From assembly GCF_900104625.1 (NCBI RefSeq), contig NZ_FNVZ01000005.1, positions 1,178,001-1,242,000 of the forward strand: a stretch of 64,000 bases of DNA. Direction: 5' to 3'. Below the pieces are notes generated by a model. That model did not search any database. It was not told the DNA's origin and was given only the letters and a program-made list of their open reading frames with translations. A program made the translations under genes and the position numbers. The stretch is from Leptotrichia massiliensis. Lineage in GTDB: Bacteria; Fusobacteriota; Fusobacteriia; Fusobacteriales; Leptotrichiaceae. This document shows positions 55,507 to 63,378 of this stretch, piece by piece (the first letter of the stretch is position 1; each line of letters opens with the position of its first letter).

Positions 55507-56967
55507 TTATTTCCATTCCCATTTTTCTATTTCCACATTTACATCCTTATCTGCAAATACACTTATTCCATCTGCATCTTTTTCTGGGAATATTCGTGAA
55601 GAAAATACTTCTGCACCACCATTAATAAACACTTCTACAGAAGAATTATCTACAAACACAGTAAGTTCCAATTCTAAAATATCTCCTAAATAGACTTTTC
55701 TTAATCTTTTATCAGGTTGTTCACCTTTTGTTCTATCTAATACAAATTTTTTATCGTTGTAATCAAATTTTAAAACTGTTTCACTACTTTTACCAGTTCG
55801 TAATTTCAATCCAAAATCAGTATTAAAATCACTAAATTTAGCTTTTAATTCATAAGTTGCTCCTGTTCCAATTTTAACTTCTCCAGCTACTTTTCCACTA
55901 AATTCAATTTTTTCTCCACGGATACTTTCCATTTCCTCTATAGGCACTTGATAAAGTTTTCCATCTATTACTTTAAGTTCTCTTGGTAAAGTTAGGCAGT
56001 GAAGCCATTCACTTTTTACAGTTGGAAAATCTTCTTCTTCTGGAATTCCCATCCAGCCTACAATAAGCCTTCTTCCTTTATCATCTTCCATTGACTGTGG
56101 TGCATAAAAGTCATTTCCTCTGTCAATTTCCACAAAGTCTGATAAAATTTCAAATACAGGTTTTTCGTAATCTAATTTTCCAAATAAATATCCTGTCTGA
56201 TATTTGTTATTGTATAAATCTCCTTCTGGCTCCAACCCTTGTGGTGAAAAAACCAATAAATCCTTTATTTCTCCAGTTTTTTCATCTTTTAACTGAAAGT
56301 AATCAGGACATTCCCACATAAATCCAAAGTCTTTAATTTTTCCGTGATTTGCTCCTGCGATTTCCCCTTCAAATTTCCAGTCTTTTATATTTTCTGAACT
56401 GTAAAGAACTGCCTTCCCTTCCAAATTTTCACTTTGAATACCAATTACAGCATAAAATTTACCATCTTTTTTCCAGATTTTTGGATCTCTTATGTGCCGT
56501 GTATATCCATCTGGCTGATTTACAATGCTTGGCTCCCATCTCTCAAAATTTTCTCCGTCGCTTGAAACTGCTAGGCATTGGTAAGATTCCCTATTTCCTT
56601 CAGGATCCTTCACATTTCCTGTATAAAATAAATAAAGTTTGTCGTCATCCACAATAGCACTTCCAGAATAAACTCCATCCTTAGAATACCAGGTATCAGG
56701 ACGCAAAGCCGTTTTCAGCCTTTCCCAATGTAATAAATCATCACTTACACTATGAGCCCAAGTTTTATTTTTATGATTAGTTCCCAATGGATTCCATTGA
56801 TAAAACATATGATATTTTCCATTAAACTGTGAAAATCCATTTGGATCGTTAATTAATCCCACAATTCCTTGAATATGATATTTTTGTCGCCAAAAATCTT
56901 TTTCAACAATTTCTTTTTTCTCCAAAATTGATTTTTCCTCATCTTCTCTAACTTTAGTAAAATCCAT
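55507..56967 (-). CDS. scrB: Sucrose-6-phosphate hydrolase (GH32)
   Basis: 486 residues. GH32 motifs: nucleophile Asp in GLINDPNGFSQFNGKYHMFY (about 38), stabiliser RDP in HIRDPKIW (about 158) and acid/base Glu in MWECPDYFQL (about 215). A C-terminal beta-sandwich (about 350-486) follows. It splits imported sucrose-6-phosphate or other beta-fructosides. AAAGGTGG lies 11 bases before the ATG. No PTS gene or regulator is adjacent, but a 12-bp direct repeat lies upstream. Confidence 0.93.
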   Translation of the reverse strand: MDFTKVREDEEKSILEKKEIVEKDFWRQKYHIQGIVGLINDPNGFSQFNGKYHMFYQWNPLGTNHKNKTWAHSVSDDLLHWERLKTALRPDTWYSKDGVYSGSAIVDDDKLYLFYTGNVKDPEGNRESYQCLAVSSDGENFERWEPSIVNQPDGYTRHIRDPKIWKKDGKFYAVIGIQSENLEGKAVLYSSENIKDWKFEGEIAGANHGKIKDFGFMWECPDYFQLKDEKTGEIKDLLVFSPQGLEPEGDLYNNKYQTGYLFGKLDYEKPVFEILSDFVEIDRGNDFYAPQSMEDDKGRRLIVGWMGIPEEEDFPTVKSEWLHCLTLPRELKVIDGKLYQVPIEEMESIRGEKIEFSGKVAGEVKIGTGATYELKAKFSDFNTDFGLKLRTGKSSETVLKFDYNDKKFVLDRTKGEQPDKRLRKVYLGDILELELTVFVDNSSVEVFINGGAEVFSSRIFPEKDADGISVFADKDVNVEIEKWEWK

Positions 56968-57289
56968 ATTTCAAGCCACCTTTCATATCATCAAATTTTT
57001 ATTATCTATTTGCGTTTTTTTTATTATATTATCTATTTCCAAACTTCTTTAATCTCAAACTTTTAAAAATTAAGTAAATTAAAAATTAGAGAAAATCTCT
57101 CAAATTTACTATATTTTACCATATTTTATTTCTTTTTCCAAATTTTTGCAATTCTATTTTTAAATTATTGTTATTTTTTTTTATAATTTTGGAGCTAAAA
57201 AAATAACTTTTGATTTAGATTTGCACTTTATTTGAATTTATAGTATAATGTTGCATTACAAAAAAAATTTATAGTGAGGTGAATTATTT
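56968..57289. other. Divergent promoter region of scrB and gltS
   Basis: 322 bases. It contains a 12-bp direct repeat TATTATCTATTT at 57000-57011 and 57027-57038 (27-base period), close to the scrB start and thus a possible operator, and the gltS promoter at 57221-57249. Otherwise AT-rich with nothing evident. Confidence 0.55.
57221..57249 (+). promoter_or_regulatory. Promoter of gltS
   Basis: TTGCAC (57221-57226), a 17-base spacer and TATAAT (57244-57249). Confidence 0.75.
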
Positions 57290-58531
57290 ATGGTTAAAAT
57301 TAACATGGATATGATTCAGACAATTGGTCTAGCAGTTATTTTATTGTTAATTGGAATGAAACTTAGAAAAAAAATCAAATTTTTTGAAAAATACTGTATT
57401 CCAGCACCTGTTATTGGTGGTTTTTTATTTTCAATACTTGTTTTTATTTTAAGACAGACAAATATAGCTGAAATAAAGTTTACTGATACATTGCAAAAAT
57501 TTTTTATGGTTATGTTTTTTACAAGCGTAGGATTTAACGCAAGTTTAAAAGTATTGAAAAAAGGTGGAAAAAAGGTACTTATTTTCCTATTTGTTGCAAC
57601 TGGATTATGTATTTTGCAAAATACTGTTGCAGTTGGACTTTCAAAATTTGTAGGACTTCCGCCATTACTGGCACTAATGACAGGATCTACTCCAATGACT
57701 GGAGGACATGGAACATCCGCCGCTGTAGCTCCAACAATTGAAGCTCTCGGTCCTGCATACAAAGGAGCAAATGCTATTGCCATTGCTTCTGCAACTTTTG
57801 GTCTTATTGTAGGATCTGCTATGGGAGGACCTATCGCAAGCAGACTTATTAAAAAACACAAATTATTGCCTGAACATTTTGTAAAAGACGGTATTCAGCA
57901 TGGAGATGAAGATATTGATGAAGAAGTGTTAAAAAGACAAAAGCCTTATCTTGATGGTGAACAATTTTCAATGGCATTTTTCTATATCTTAATTGCAATG
58001 GGAATTGGTTCATATTTATCAATCTTTATTGATTATCTTATGAGTTTTACAAATTTTGAAGCACATTTCCCTGTTTACATTGGACCAATGATTGTTGCTG
58101 CAATTATTAGAAATTTATCAGACAATGTAAAGGCTATGAATGCTCCGACAAAAGAAATAAGCATTCTTGAAGATGTGGCACTTAGTCTATTTCTTTCAAT
58201 GGCACTAATGACACTAAGATTATGGGAATTAATTGATTTAGCATTGCCTGTAATTATTTTATTAGTTGCACAAGTTATATTGATTTATTTCTATCTGAAC
58301 TGGATAACATTTAAAGCAATGGGGTCTGATTACGATGCAGCAGTAATGGTTTCAGGACATTGTGGATTTGGACTTGGAGCAACTCCAAACGGAATTTCAA
58401 ACATGAAAGCAGTTACAGAAAAATATATTTATTCAAAAATGGCATTTTTCGTAATTCCAATTGTCGGTTCATTATTTATTGATTTTGCCAATATCAGTAT
58501 CATTACAATATTTACCCAGTTTTTTAAATAA
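57290..58531 (+). CDS. gltS: Sodium/glutamate symporter
   Basis: 413 residues, about ten membrane helices. It imports glutamate with Na+. Typical are the two inverted halves with glycine-rich re-entrant loops: MTGSTPMTGGHGTSAA (about 142) and AVMVSGHCGFGLGATPNGIS (about 351). A charged cytoplasmic loop (about 195-220) separates the halves. GAGGTG precedes the ATG. Own promoter and terminator. Confidence 0.94.
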   Translation: MVKINMDMIQTIGLAVILLLIGMKLRKKIKFFEKYCIPAPVIGGFLFSILVFILRQTNIAEIKFTDTLQKFFMVMFFTSVGFNASLKVLKKGGKKVLIFLFVATGLCILQNTVAVGLSKFVGLPPLLALMTGSTPMTGGHGTSAAVAPTIEALGPAYKGANAIAIASATFGLIVGSAMGGPIASRLIKKHKLLPEHFVKDGIQHGDEDIDEEVLKRQKPYLDGEQFSMAFFYILIAMGIGSYLSIFIDYLMSFTNFEAHFPVYIGPMIVAAIIRNLSDNVKAMNAPTKEISILEDVALSLFLSMALMTLRLWELIDLALPVIILLVAQVILIYFYLNWITFKAMGSDYDAAVMVSGHCGFGLGATPNGISNMKAVTEKYIYSKMAFFVIPIVGSLFIDFANISIITIFTQFFK

Positions 58532-58542
58532 CTGAATAAAAT

Positions 58543-58580
58543 AAAAGAAGAATAGCTTTTATTAGTTATCCTTCTTTTTT
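58543..58580. terminator. Terminator between gltS and the acyl-CoA dehydrogenase gene
   Basis: AAAGAAGAATA... pairs with ...TATCCTTCTTT with one or two mismatches; T run on the plus strand and A run on the other side suit both convergent genes. Confidence 0.7.
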
Positions 58581-58587
58581 TATTAAT

Positions 58588-60030
58588 TTAACTATTATAC
58601 TCAAAATCTAAAATATCTTTTCTAATATCCCTTATCAAGAATTTTACCAAATTATCCGATTCTGTTTGAATTAAAAGAAACAATCTTGCCAGTATTTTCC
58701 CAACAAAAACTTTTGTTATCTGATTCATTTCATTTAAAGCATGTTTTTTTAAAAAGTTTGTCAAATCATCTGCTTTATTCAGGATACCGCTAACAGAAAT
58801 ACTTGAAAATCGTCTATCTGAAATAAATCTTTCATAGATTGTCGAATTTTTATCTACTCTAATTCCTTCCTTCTTCTCCACAGCCGTAGCTTTTGAAAAC
58901 TGATCATAAATTTCAGCATAAAGCATGTCGTTTGGACCTTCAAAGATAGTAAACGGTCTAAAATCAATTGCCACATTGCTCATCGGATGCCCAGCTTCAA
59001 ATCCTTTTGCCCCTAGAAGTTTCTGTGCAATTTTTGCTGCTTTGTAAGTATATTCAGTAGCAAGGCTCTTTATAATATTTGCTTCCATTAATTTATCTGA
59101 AACAGACTTATCTGGAGAGACATTGTTACAAGTATAACTATACATAATTTTTGATACATCGTAAGTATTTTCGATTTCATTTAATTCATTTTGAACAAAT
59201 GGTATTTCTTTTTTAGCAAATTTATTTATATTTTTTACGATATATTCCATAATTCCATGTGTCATTCCAACTAGCTGCAATCTACTTCTTATAAAGATGT
59301 TTTGAAATTCTCTAAGACAATTTGCCTTGCTTTCTGAAAGTTTTATTATATATTTTGCAGGAATATGAGCATCTACATGATTTACAGCATATCTCACTGC
59401 TTTCAGCCCTTCTGAATTTAACACATCATAAGTTATATATTTTCTTGGAACTAAAATTAAGCTAATTACTTTTGAAAGTTTTCCTTCTTTCTTTTCCTTT
59501 GCTGCAATTAATAAAAAATCACTTTGAGAATTTCCTTGCCAATATTTATCAGCTTTAACATGAATTGTATTTTCATCAACATATTCATAGTAAGACTGCA
59601 TTTCTTTTGCTATGGCAGATCCAGAAGTTTCAGGCTCCGTTATAGCTAGTCCTCCACCTTCTCCGTTAAATATCATTTCCAAACCTTTTTCAATCTGCTC
59701 CTTATTTCCATATTCAATTAGCGGCTGTAATACTAATGCCCCTTCAATCCCAGTTCTAAGAGTAACTGGCACTCCATAACTTCCAGCTATTCTAAGAACT
59801 TCCTGAATTTCAAATTGACTATCCTTTCTTCCTCCAAATTTTTCAGAAAGAAAAGGTAATAAGAGTCCACGTTTTTTTATACTTAACCATTTATTTTCTG
59901 ATAAATAGTTCATTAGATTTATCTTCTCAATATTTCCGTCTGAAAAAACATCGTTAAACACCTTTTTTATATTAGACAAAAATTCTTCCGTATTCATTTT
60001 TAATAAATTTTCATTTTTAAATTTATTCAT
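58588..60030 (-). CDS. Acyl-CoA dehydrogenase-family protein
   Basis: 480 residues from the ATG at 60030, which has a strong AGGAGGAG; a TTG six codons earlier overlaps that site. It has the ACAD fold: substrate/FAD segment LAITEPETSGSAIAKEMQSY (about 130), KADKYWQGNSQSDFLLIAA, and the C-terminal helical domain with QKLLGAKGFEAGHP and FTIFEGPNDMLYAEIYDQF, where the catalytic Glu of FEGPND aligns with the short-chain type. It is longer than the usual 380. No electron-transfer flavoprotein or thiolase gene is nearby, so its pathway is unknown. Confidence 0.85.
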   Translation of the reverse strand: MNKFKNENLLKMNTEEFLSNIKKVFNDVFSDGNIEKINLMNYLSENKWLSIKKRGLLLPFLSEKFGGRKDSQFEIQEVLRIAGSYGVPVTLRTGIEGALVLQPLIEYGNKEQIEKGLEMIFNGEGGGLAITEPETSGSAIAKEMQSYYEYVDENTIHVKADKYWQGNSQSDFLLIAAKEKKEGKLSKVISLILVPRKYITYDVLNSEGLKAVRYAVNHVDAHIPAKYIIKLSESKANCLREFQNIFIRSRLQLVGMTHGIMEYIVKNINKFAKKEIPFVQNELNEIENTYDVSKIMYSYTCNNVSPDKSVSDKLMEANIIKSLATEYTYKAAKIAQKLLGAKGFEAGHPMSNVAIDFRPFTIFEGPNDMLYAEIYDQFSKATAVEKKEGIRVDKNSTIYERFISDRRFSSISVSGILNKADDLTNFLKKHALNEMNQITKVFVGKILARLFLLIQTESDNLVKFLIRDIRKDILDFEYNS

Positions 60031-60185
60031 TTTTCTCCTCCTAATCAAGTAGTTACAATCAAAATACTTTGATTATAAAATAATTTGTTTATATAACAAC
60101 TGTTATTATAGCACATATGAAAAGAAATAACAATTCCTAACAAAATTACAATTATATAATTTTTAAATTTATCACAAAATAAAAA

Positions 60186-60220
60186 AGCAGCCAATATAAC
60201 TTCTCTGTTTACTGGCTGCT
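60186..60220 (-). terminator. Terminator of the small secreted protein gene
   Basis: 8-bp perfect stem AGCAGCCA (60186-60193) / TGGCTGCT (60213-60220), with a minus-strand T run. Confidence 0.85.
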
Positions 60221-60256
60221 CTAATTCTGTTCAAACTATTATCAACATTCTAACTT

Positions 60257-60559
60257 TTATTTTTTGTTTTTATTTGTAGTTGTACTTGTATTTTTTAGAT
60301 TTACGGTTTTGGTAGTATTAGTGTTTATGTTTGTTGTAGAAGTTTTTGGTGCTTTTGGAGTTTTTGAATTTCTGTTTGAAATTGCACCTTTTATACTTCT
60401 TCCTATACTATTTCCTAATGATACCCCACTATCCATTACCATTCCTACAGCTCTTCCATCTGCACCTCCAATTACTCCACCTGCCTGTGCAAAAGTACAG
60501 CTAATACAACTAGAAGCAATAATTGATGTTAATAATAAAACTTTAATTTTAGATTTCAT
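60257..60559 (-). CDS. Small secreted Asn/Thr-rich protein
   Basis: 100 residues from the ATG at 60559, with AAGGAG nine bases upstream; the frame is open for 21 more codons without a site. Signal peptide about 1-26 (MKSKIKVLLLTSIIASSC, then ISCTFAQA). A Gly-rich middle (GGVIGGADGRAVGMVMDSGV) is followed by a low-complexity Asn/Thr/Lys tail. I do not recognise it. The tail suggests an exposed, unstructured surface segment. A 116-codon frame on the opposite strand is a shadow. Confidence 0.7.
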   Translation of the reverse strand: MKSKIKVLLLTSIIASSCISCTFAQAGGVIGGADGRAVGMVMDSGVSLGNSIGRSIKGAISNRNSKTPKAPKTSTTNINTNTTKTVNLKNTSTTTNKNKK

Positions 60560-60911
60560 AATAAATCTCTCCTTTTTTACAGTAATTAATTTTCTCTTAT
60601 TTTCAATAGTATAATACCACATATTTTTTGTTATGTCAATACCATTTTATAAAAAAGTTTAAAAGAACTTTTATTTTTATATAGTATTTAATTTACCGTA
60701 TAAATATTGACTTTTTTTATTTTATTTGTTATAATTATATAAATAGCAGGTATTATGAGAAATATTTTTAAATTCTATAATAATTAGTTTGTCGCAATAT
60801 ATTATACAATCTATGGTATTCAAATAAGGGATTTTTATTTAAATTTTGAAAAATTACTTGTTGTTAATAAATATTTTTTCATAATTATATGTTTTCTCTT
60901 TTTGTATAAGC
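60560..60911. other. Gene-free AT-rich stretch
   Basis: 352 bases upstream of the small secreted protein gene and before the repeat island. I see no gene, clear promoter pair or repeat in it. Confidence 0.5.
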
Positions 60912-61579
60912 AAGGGAAATCAATCGCCATTTCCCTTCATTTCGCAATAATAGTTATTCTAGTATATTTAAATAATAATATATTAAAGAGAATGGCGAAA
61001 GTGCTACGCACTAACCCTGGCTCGTCTAAGCATTTTTTTGAAATATTCCCAAATAAAATTTGGGAAAGTAGTTTAAACCTTATTATTTAGATAAAACCTT
61101 GATTACTACGAAAACGAAACTCGCTAACGCTCACTTTCGCAAATAAAGTTTAGAACAACTCTATAAAATATTTTTGCTATAAAGCTTTTGGCGAAAGAAA
61201 CACATAAATGTGTTTAGTCGTTTTCATTCCAAAAAAATAACGACATTCTACATTAACTTATAAAAATTATATATTTAAGTTCTTAAATTGGGAAAATATT
61301 AAATAAGCAAAATTTCGTTAAAGGAAAAATAACTAAATATGAATATATTTCTTTCGCCATAATTTTTATAATGATAGAACTTATTTATGTTAAAATAACT
61401 CTTGTTTGCGAAAGTGAGCGTAGTTTTTACGAAGCGAGTTTTATTTTTTCTTTATAAGAAAGTTTTGCGTTAAGCGGGGTAGTTCGTAGAACATTTCGCC
61501 ATTATCTCTAAGTAGCAGTCAGTTAAATATGTTAAAATAACTATTATTGCGAAAGAGGGCATGGCGTCTGATGCCCTTA
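60912..61579. repeat. Inverted-repeat island: two facing copies of a composite repeat
   Basis: The right half, reverse-complemented, aligns with the left half over more than 100 bases. Concentric matching pairs are 60940-60958 with 61536-61554 (19 bp perfect), 60991-61000 with 61496-61505, 61117-61143 with 61405-61441 (ACGCTCACTTTCGCAAA plus AAACTCGCT) and 61190-61200 with 61348-61358. The right arm also has an internal direct repeat (ATGTTAAAATAACT...TTGCGAAAG at 61388 and 61530). Short perfect hairpins lie at 60912-60937, 61046-61066, 61198-61215 and 61556-61577. No credible gene is inside. Confidence 0.8.
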
Positions 61580-61626
61580 CGTTATAATTTCTAATTTTTA
61601 CTATTAAAATACGAAATAATATTAAA

Positions 61627-61644
61627 TGTGAAGATACAAAATAA
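61627..61644 (+). pseudogene. 3' tail of a lost lipoprotein copy
   Basis: TGTGAAGATACAAAATAA encodes Cys-Glu-Asp-Thr-Lys-stop, the same ending as the two lipoprotein copies downstream, and is followed by the same kind of spacer. It looks like the last trace of a third tandem copy. Confidence 0.5.
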
Positions 61645-61672
61645 TAAAAAATAATACAAGGAGTGGTATTTT

Positions 61673-61843
61673 ATGAAAAACATTTTTAAAATTCTAATTT
61701 TAATTTTAGTTGGGGTAAGTGTGGCTAGTTGCGAACTTTTTAGTCCTTCACGATGGGAAGAATATAATCGGAGCCGGGAAGAAAGAGGTAGAACTTGTTA
61801 TGAGAAATATAATGGAAATGTTTATTGTGAAGATACAAGATAG
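61673..61843 (+). CDS. Small lipoprotein (56 residues)
   Basis: Too short for usual gene finders. ATG at 61673 with AAGGAG about ten bases upstream. The lipoprotein signal MKNIFKILILILVGVSVASC has its Cys at 20. The 36-residue mature peptide (ELFSPSRWEEYNRSREERGR, then TCYEKYNGNVYCEDTR) has two further Cys that may pair. Function unknown. A broken tandem copy follows at once and the tail of another precedes it. A bacteriocin-lysis or entericidin-like role is possible by size, but there is no specific support. Confidence 0.7.
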   Translation: MKNIFKILILILVGVSVASCELFSPSRWEEYNRSREERGRTCYEKYNGNVYCEDTR

Positions 61844-61872
61844 TAAAAAACAATATAAAGAAGTGATATTTT

Positions 61873-62042
61873 ACGAAAAATATTTTTAAATTCTAATTTT
61901 AATTTTAGTTGGGTTAAGTGTAGCTAGTTGTGAACTTTTTAGTCCAAGTTATTGGAATCGAGTTGATCAAAGAATGGCAGAAAAAGGAACAAGATGTTAT
62001 AGAACTAGCAGTGGATATTTTTATTGTGAAGATACAAAATAG
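61873..62042 (+). pseudogene. Broken tandem copy of the small lipoprotein
   Basis: Aligned with the gene at 61673, this copy has ACG in place of the ATG and one A deleted in codon 7, shifting the frame. After the shift it reads on as ILILILVGLSVASCELFSPS, then YWNRVDQRMAEKGTRCYRTS and YCEDTK-stop. The mature part has diverged (about half identical) while the signal peptide is nearly unchanged. Confidence 0.8.
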
Positions 62043-62053
62043 TTGAAAAAAGA

Positions 62054-62088
62054 AAAACTCCAGTCTTAATAAAACTAGAGTTTTTTTT
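62054..62088. terminator. Terminator between lipoprotein repeats and dapB
   Basis: AAAACTCCAGT (62054-62064) / ACTAGAGTTTT (62074-62084), about 10 of 11 paired, then a T run; on the minus strand it also suits dapB. Confidence 0.8.
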
Positions 62089-62089
62089 A

Positions 62090-62824
62090 TTATAAACCAA
62101 GTACATCTTTCATTGTATACAGTCCTGCTTTTTTTCCAGCAAGAAATTCTACAGCTTTGACTGCACCGTCTGAAAACATTTTTCTTGATAATGCTTCGTG
62201 CTTTATTTCGATAATTTCATCATTTTTTGCATAAATTACGGTATGTTCTCCGACTATATTTCCGCCACGTATAGCGTGAACTCCTATTTCTTTTTCAGCA
62301 CGTTTACTGTGCCCTTCTCTTCCATAAATTGTTCTGTAGTCTTTTCCATCATTATCCAGATTTTCCTTGACAACTTCAAGTAAAGTATTCGCTGTACCGC
62401 TTGGTGCGTCAATTTTTCTGTTGTGATGCTTTTCAATTATTTCAATATCAAAATCCTTTAATAATTTTGTCGCAAAGGCTACAATTTCATTTACGATATT
62501 TACTCCAACTGAAGTATTTGTTGCTTTAATTATAGGTATTTGCTTTGATGCTTCCTGGATTTTTGCAATCTGTTCTTCTGAATGTCCAGTTGTAGCAATT
62601 AGAACTGGAACTTTTTTATCAATTCCCGCTTCAAGTACATCCTCCAGCAAACTGAAATGTGAAAAATCAATAATCGCATCAAAATCTACATCTTTTTCCT
62701 TCAGATTTTCAAAATCCCCATTTCCAAGCGGGTCAACCAGCCCAGCAAATTCATTTCCAGAATTTATTACTGATTCTTTTACATACTGTGCCATAACTCC
62801 AGCACCATACACTATTATCTTCAT
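62090..62824 (-). CDS. dapB: 4-hydroxy-tetrahydrodipicolinate reductase
   Basis: Lysine/diaminopimelate pathway enzyme, 244 residues. The nucleotide-binding start is IVYGAGVMAQYV (4-15), with ATTGHSEEQ (about 78) and the family signature EKHHNRKIDAPSGTA (about 134-148) holding the catalytic His and Lys. The end, GLYTMKDVLGL, is typical. AAGGAG precedes the ATG. Alone on its strand; asd is 54 kb away in this window. Confidence 0.95.
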   Translation of the reverse strand: MKIIVYGAGVMAQYVKESVINSGNEFAGLVDPLGNGDFENLKEKDVDFDAIIDFSHFSLLEDVLEAGIDKKVPVLIATTGHSEEQIAKIQEASKQIPIIKATNTSVGVNIVNEIVAFATKLLKDFDIEIIEKHHNRKIDAPSGTANTLLEVVKENLDNDGKDYRTIYGREGHSKRAEKEIGVHAIRGGNIVGEHTVIYAKNDEIIEIKHEALSRKMFSDGAVKAVEFLAGKKAGLYTMKDVLGL

Positions 62825-62872
62825 ATTTTCTCCTTGCAGTTGTTAAAATTTTGTATAAATAGTTTTACTATA

Positions 62873-62896
62873 AAAGACCGAAAGTCTCGGTCTTTT
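62873..62896 (-). terminator. Terminator of gloA
   Basis: AAGACCGA / TCGGTCTT 8-bp stem with flanking T run, directly after gloA on the minus strand. Confidence 0.85.
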
Positions 62897-62944
62897 CTTC
62901 TGATATTTCTATTATTTGCTTTAAATATGTTTTATTGCTAATTT

Positions 62945-63328
62945 TTATTCTGCACGAATTACTTCCATACGGTAACCATCTGGATCCGTTACGAAATAAT
63001 AATGTCCAGGTTTACCAGGCAAGCCCATAAGATCTGTTGTCTTGTATCCCATTGCCTTATGTTTTTCATTATCTCCTTCCAAGTCATCCGAAGCAATTGC
63101 CAAATGTGAAAAACCATCACCAATTGTATATGAACCGTGACCGTAATTATAAGTCAGCTCAATCTCAAAACTTTCTCCTGGAAGAGTCAAATAAACAATA
63201 GTAAATTTATGTTCTGGAAAATCTTTACGTCGGTCTTCCTTAAATCCAAATGCCTTTTCATAAAATTCGATAGATTTTTCTAAATTTTCTACACGTAAAC
63301 AAGCGTGCAGCATATTTAACATAGCCAT
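62945..63328 (-). CDS. gloA: Lactoylglutathione lyase (glyoxalase I)
   Basis: 127 residues, short nickel-type glyoxalase I. Metal ligands: His in LHACLRVEN (about 8), Glu in SFEIELTYN (about 57), His in GFSHLAIA (about 76) and Glu in GYRMEVI (about 123). FYEKAFGF and HYYFVTDPDGYRMEV are family-typical. It converts the methylglyoxal-thiol adduct to a lactoyl thioester. AAGGAG precedes the ATG. Confidence 0.94.
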   Translation of the reverse strand: MAMLNMLHACLRVENLEKSIEFYEKAFGFKEDRRKDFPEHKFTIVYLTLPGESFEIELTYNYGHGSYTIGDGFSHLAIASDDLEGDNEKHKAMGYKTTDLMGLPGKPGHYYFVTDPDGYRMEVIRAE

Positions 63329-63360
63329 TTTGAATCTCCTTTAATCTTAATTTTTATAAA

Positions 63361-63378
63361 AACATTTATAAAAATGTT
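63361..63378 (-). terminator. Terminator of the DUF4912 gene
   Basis: AACATTT (63361-63367) / AAATGTT (63372-63378) stem abutting the stop codon, with a minus-strand T-rich run. Confidence 0.6.

Noticed and set aside
57316-57861. 181-codon open frame on the minus strand
   Set aside because: Lies entirely inside gltS on the other strand; composition is the mirror of the transporter and there is no ribosome binding site.
60264-60614. 116-codon plus-strand frame rich in Val and Phe
   Set aside because: Antisense shadow of the small secreted protein, whose opposite strand has a signal peptide, a good ribosome binding site and a terminator.
60902-61090. 62-codon plus-strand frame
   Set aside because: Made of inverted-repeat arms and perfect hairpins; not protein-like.
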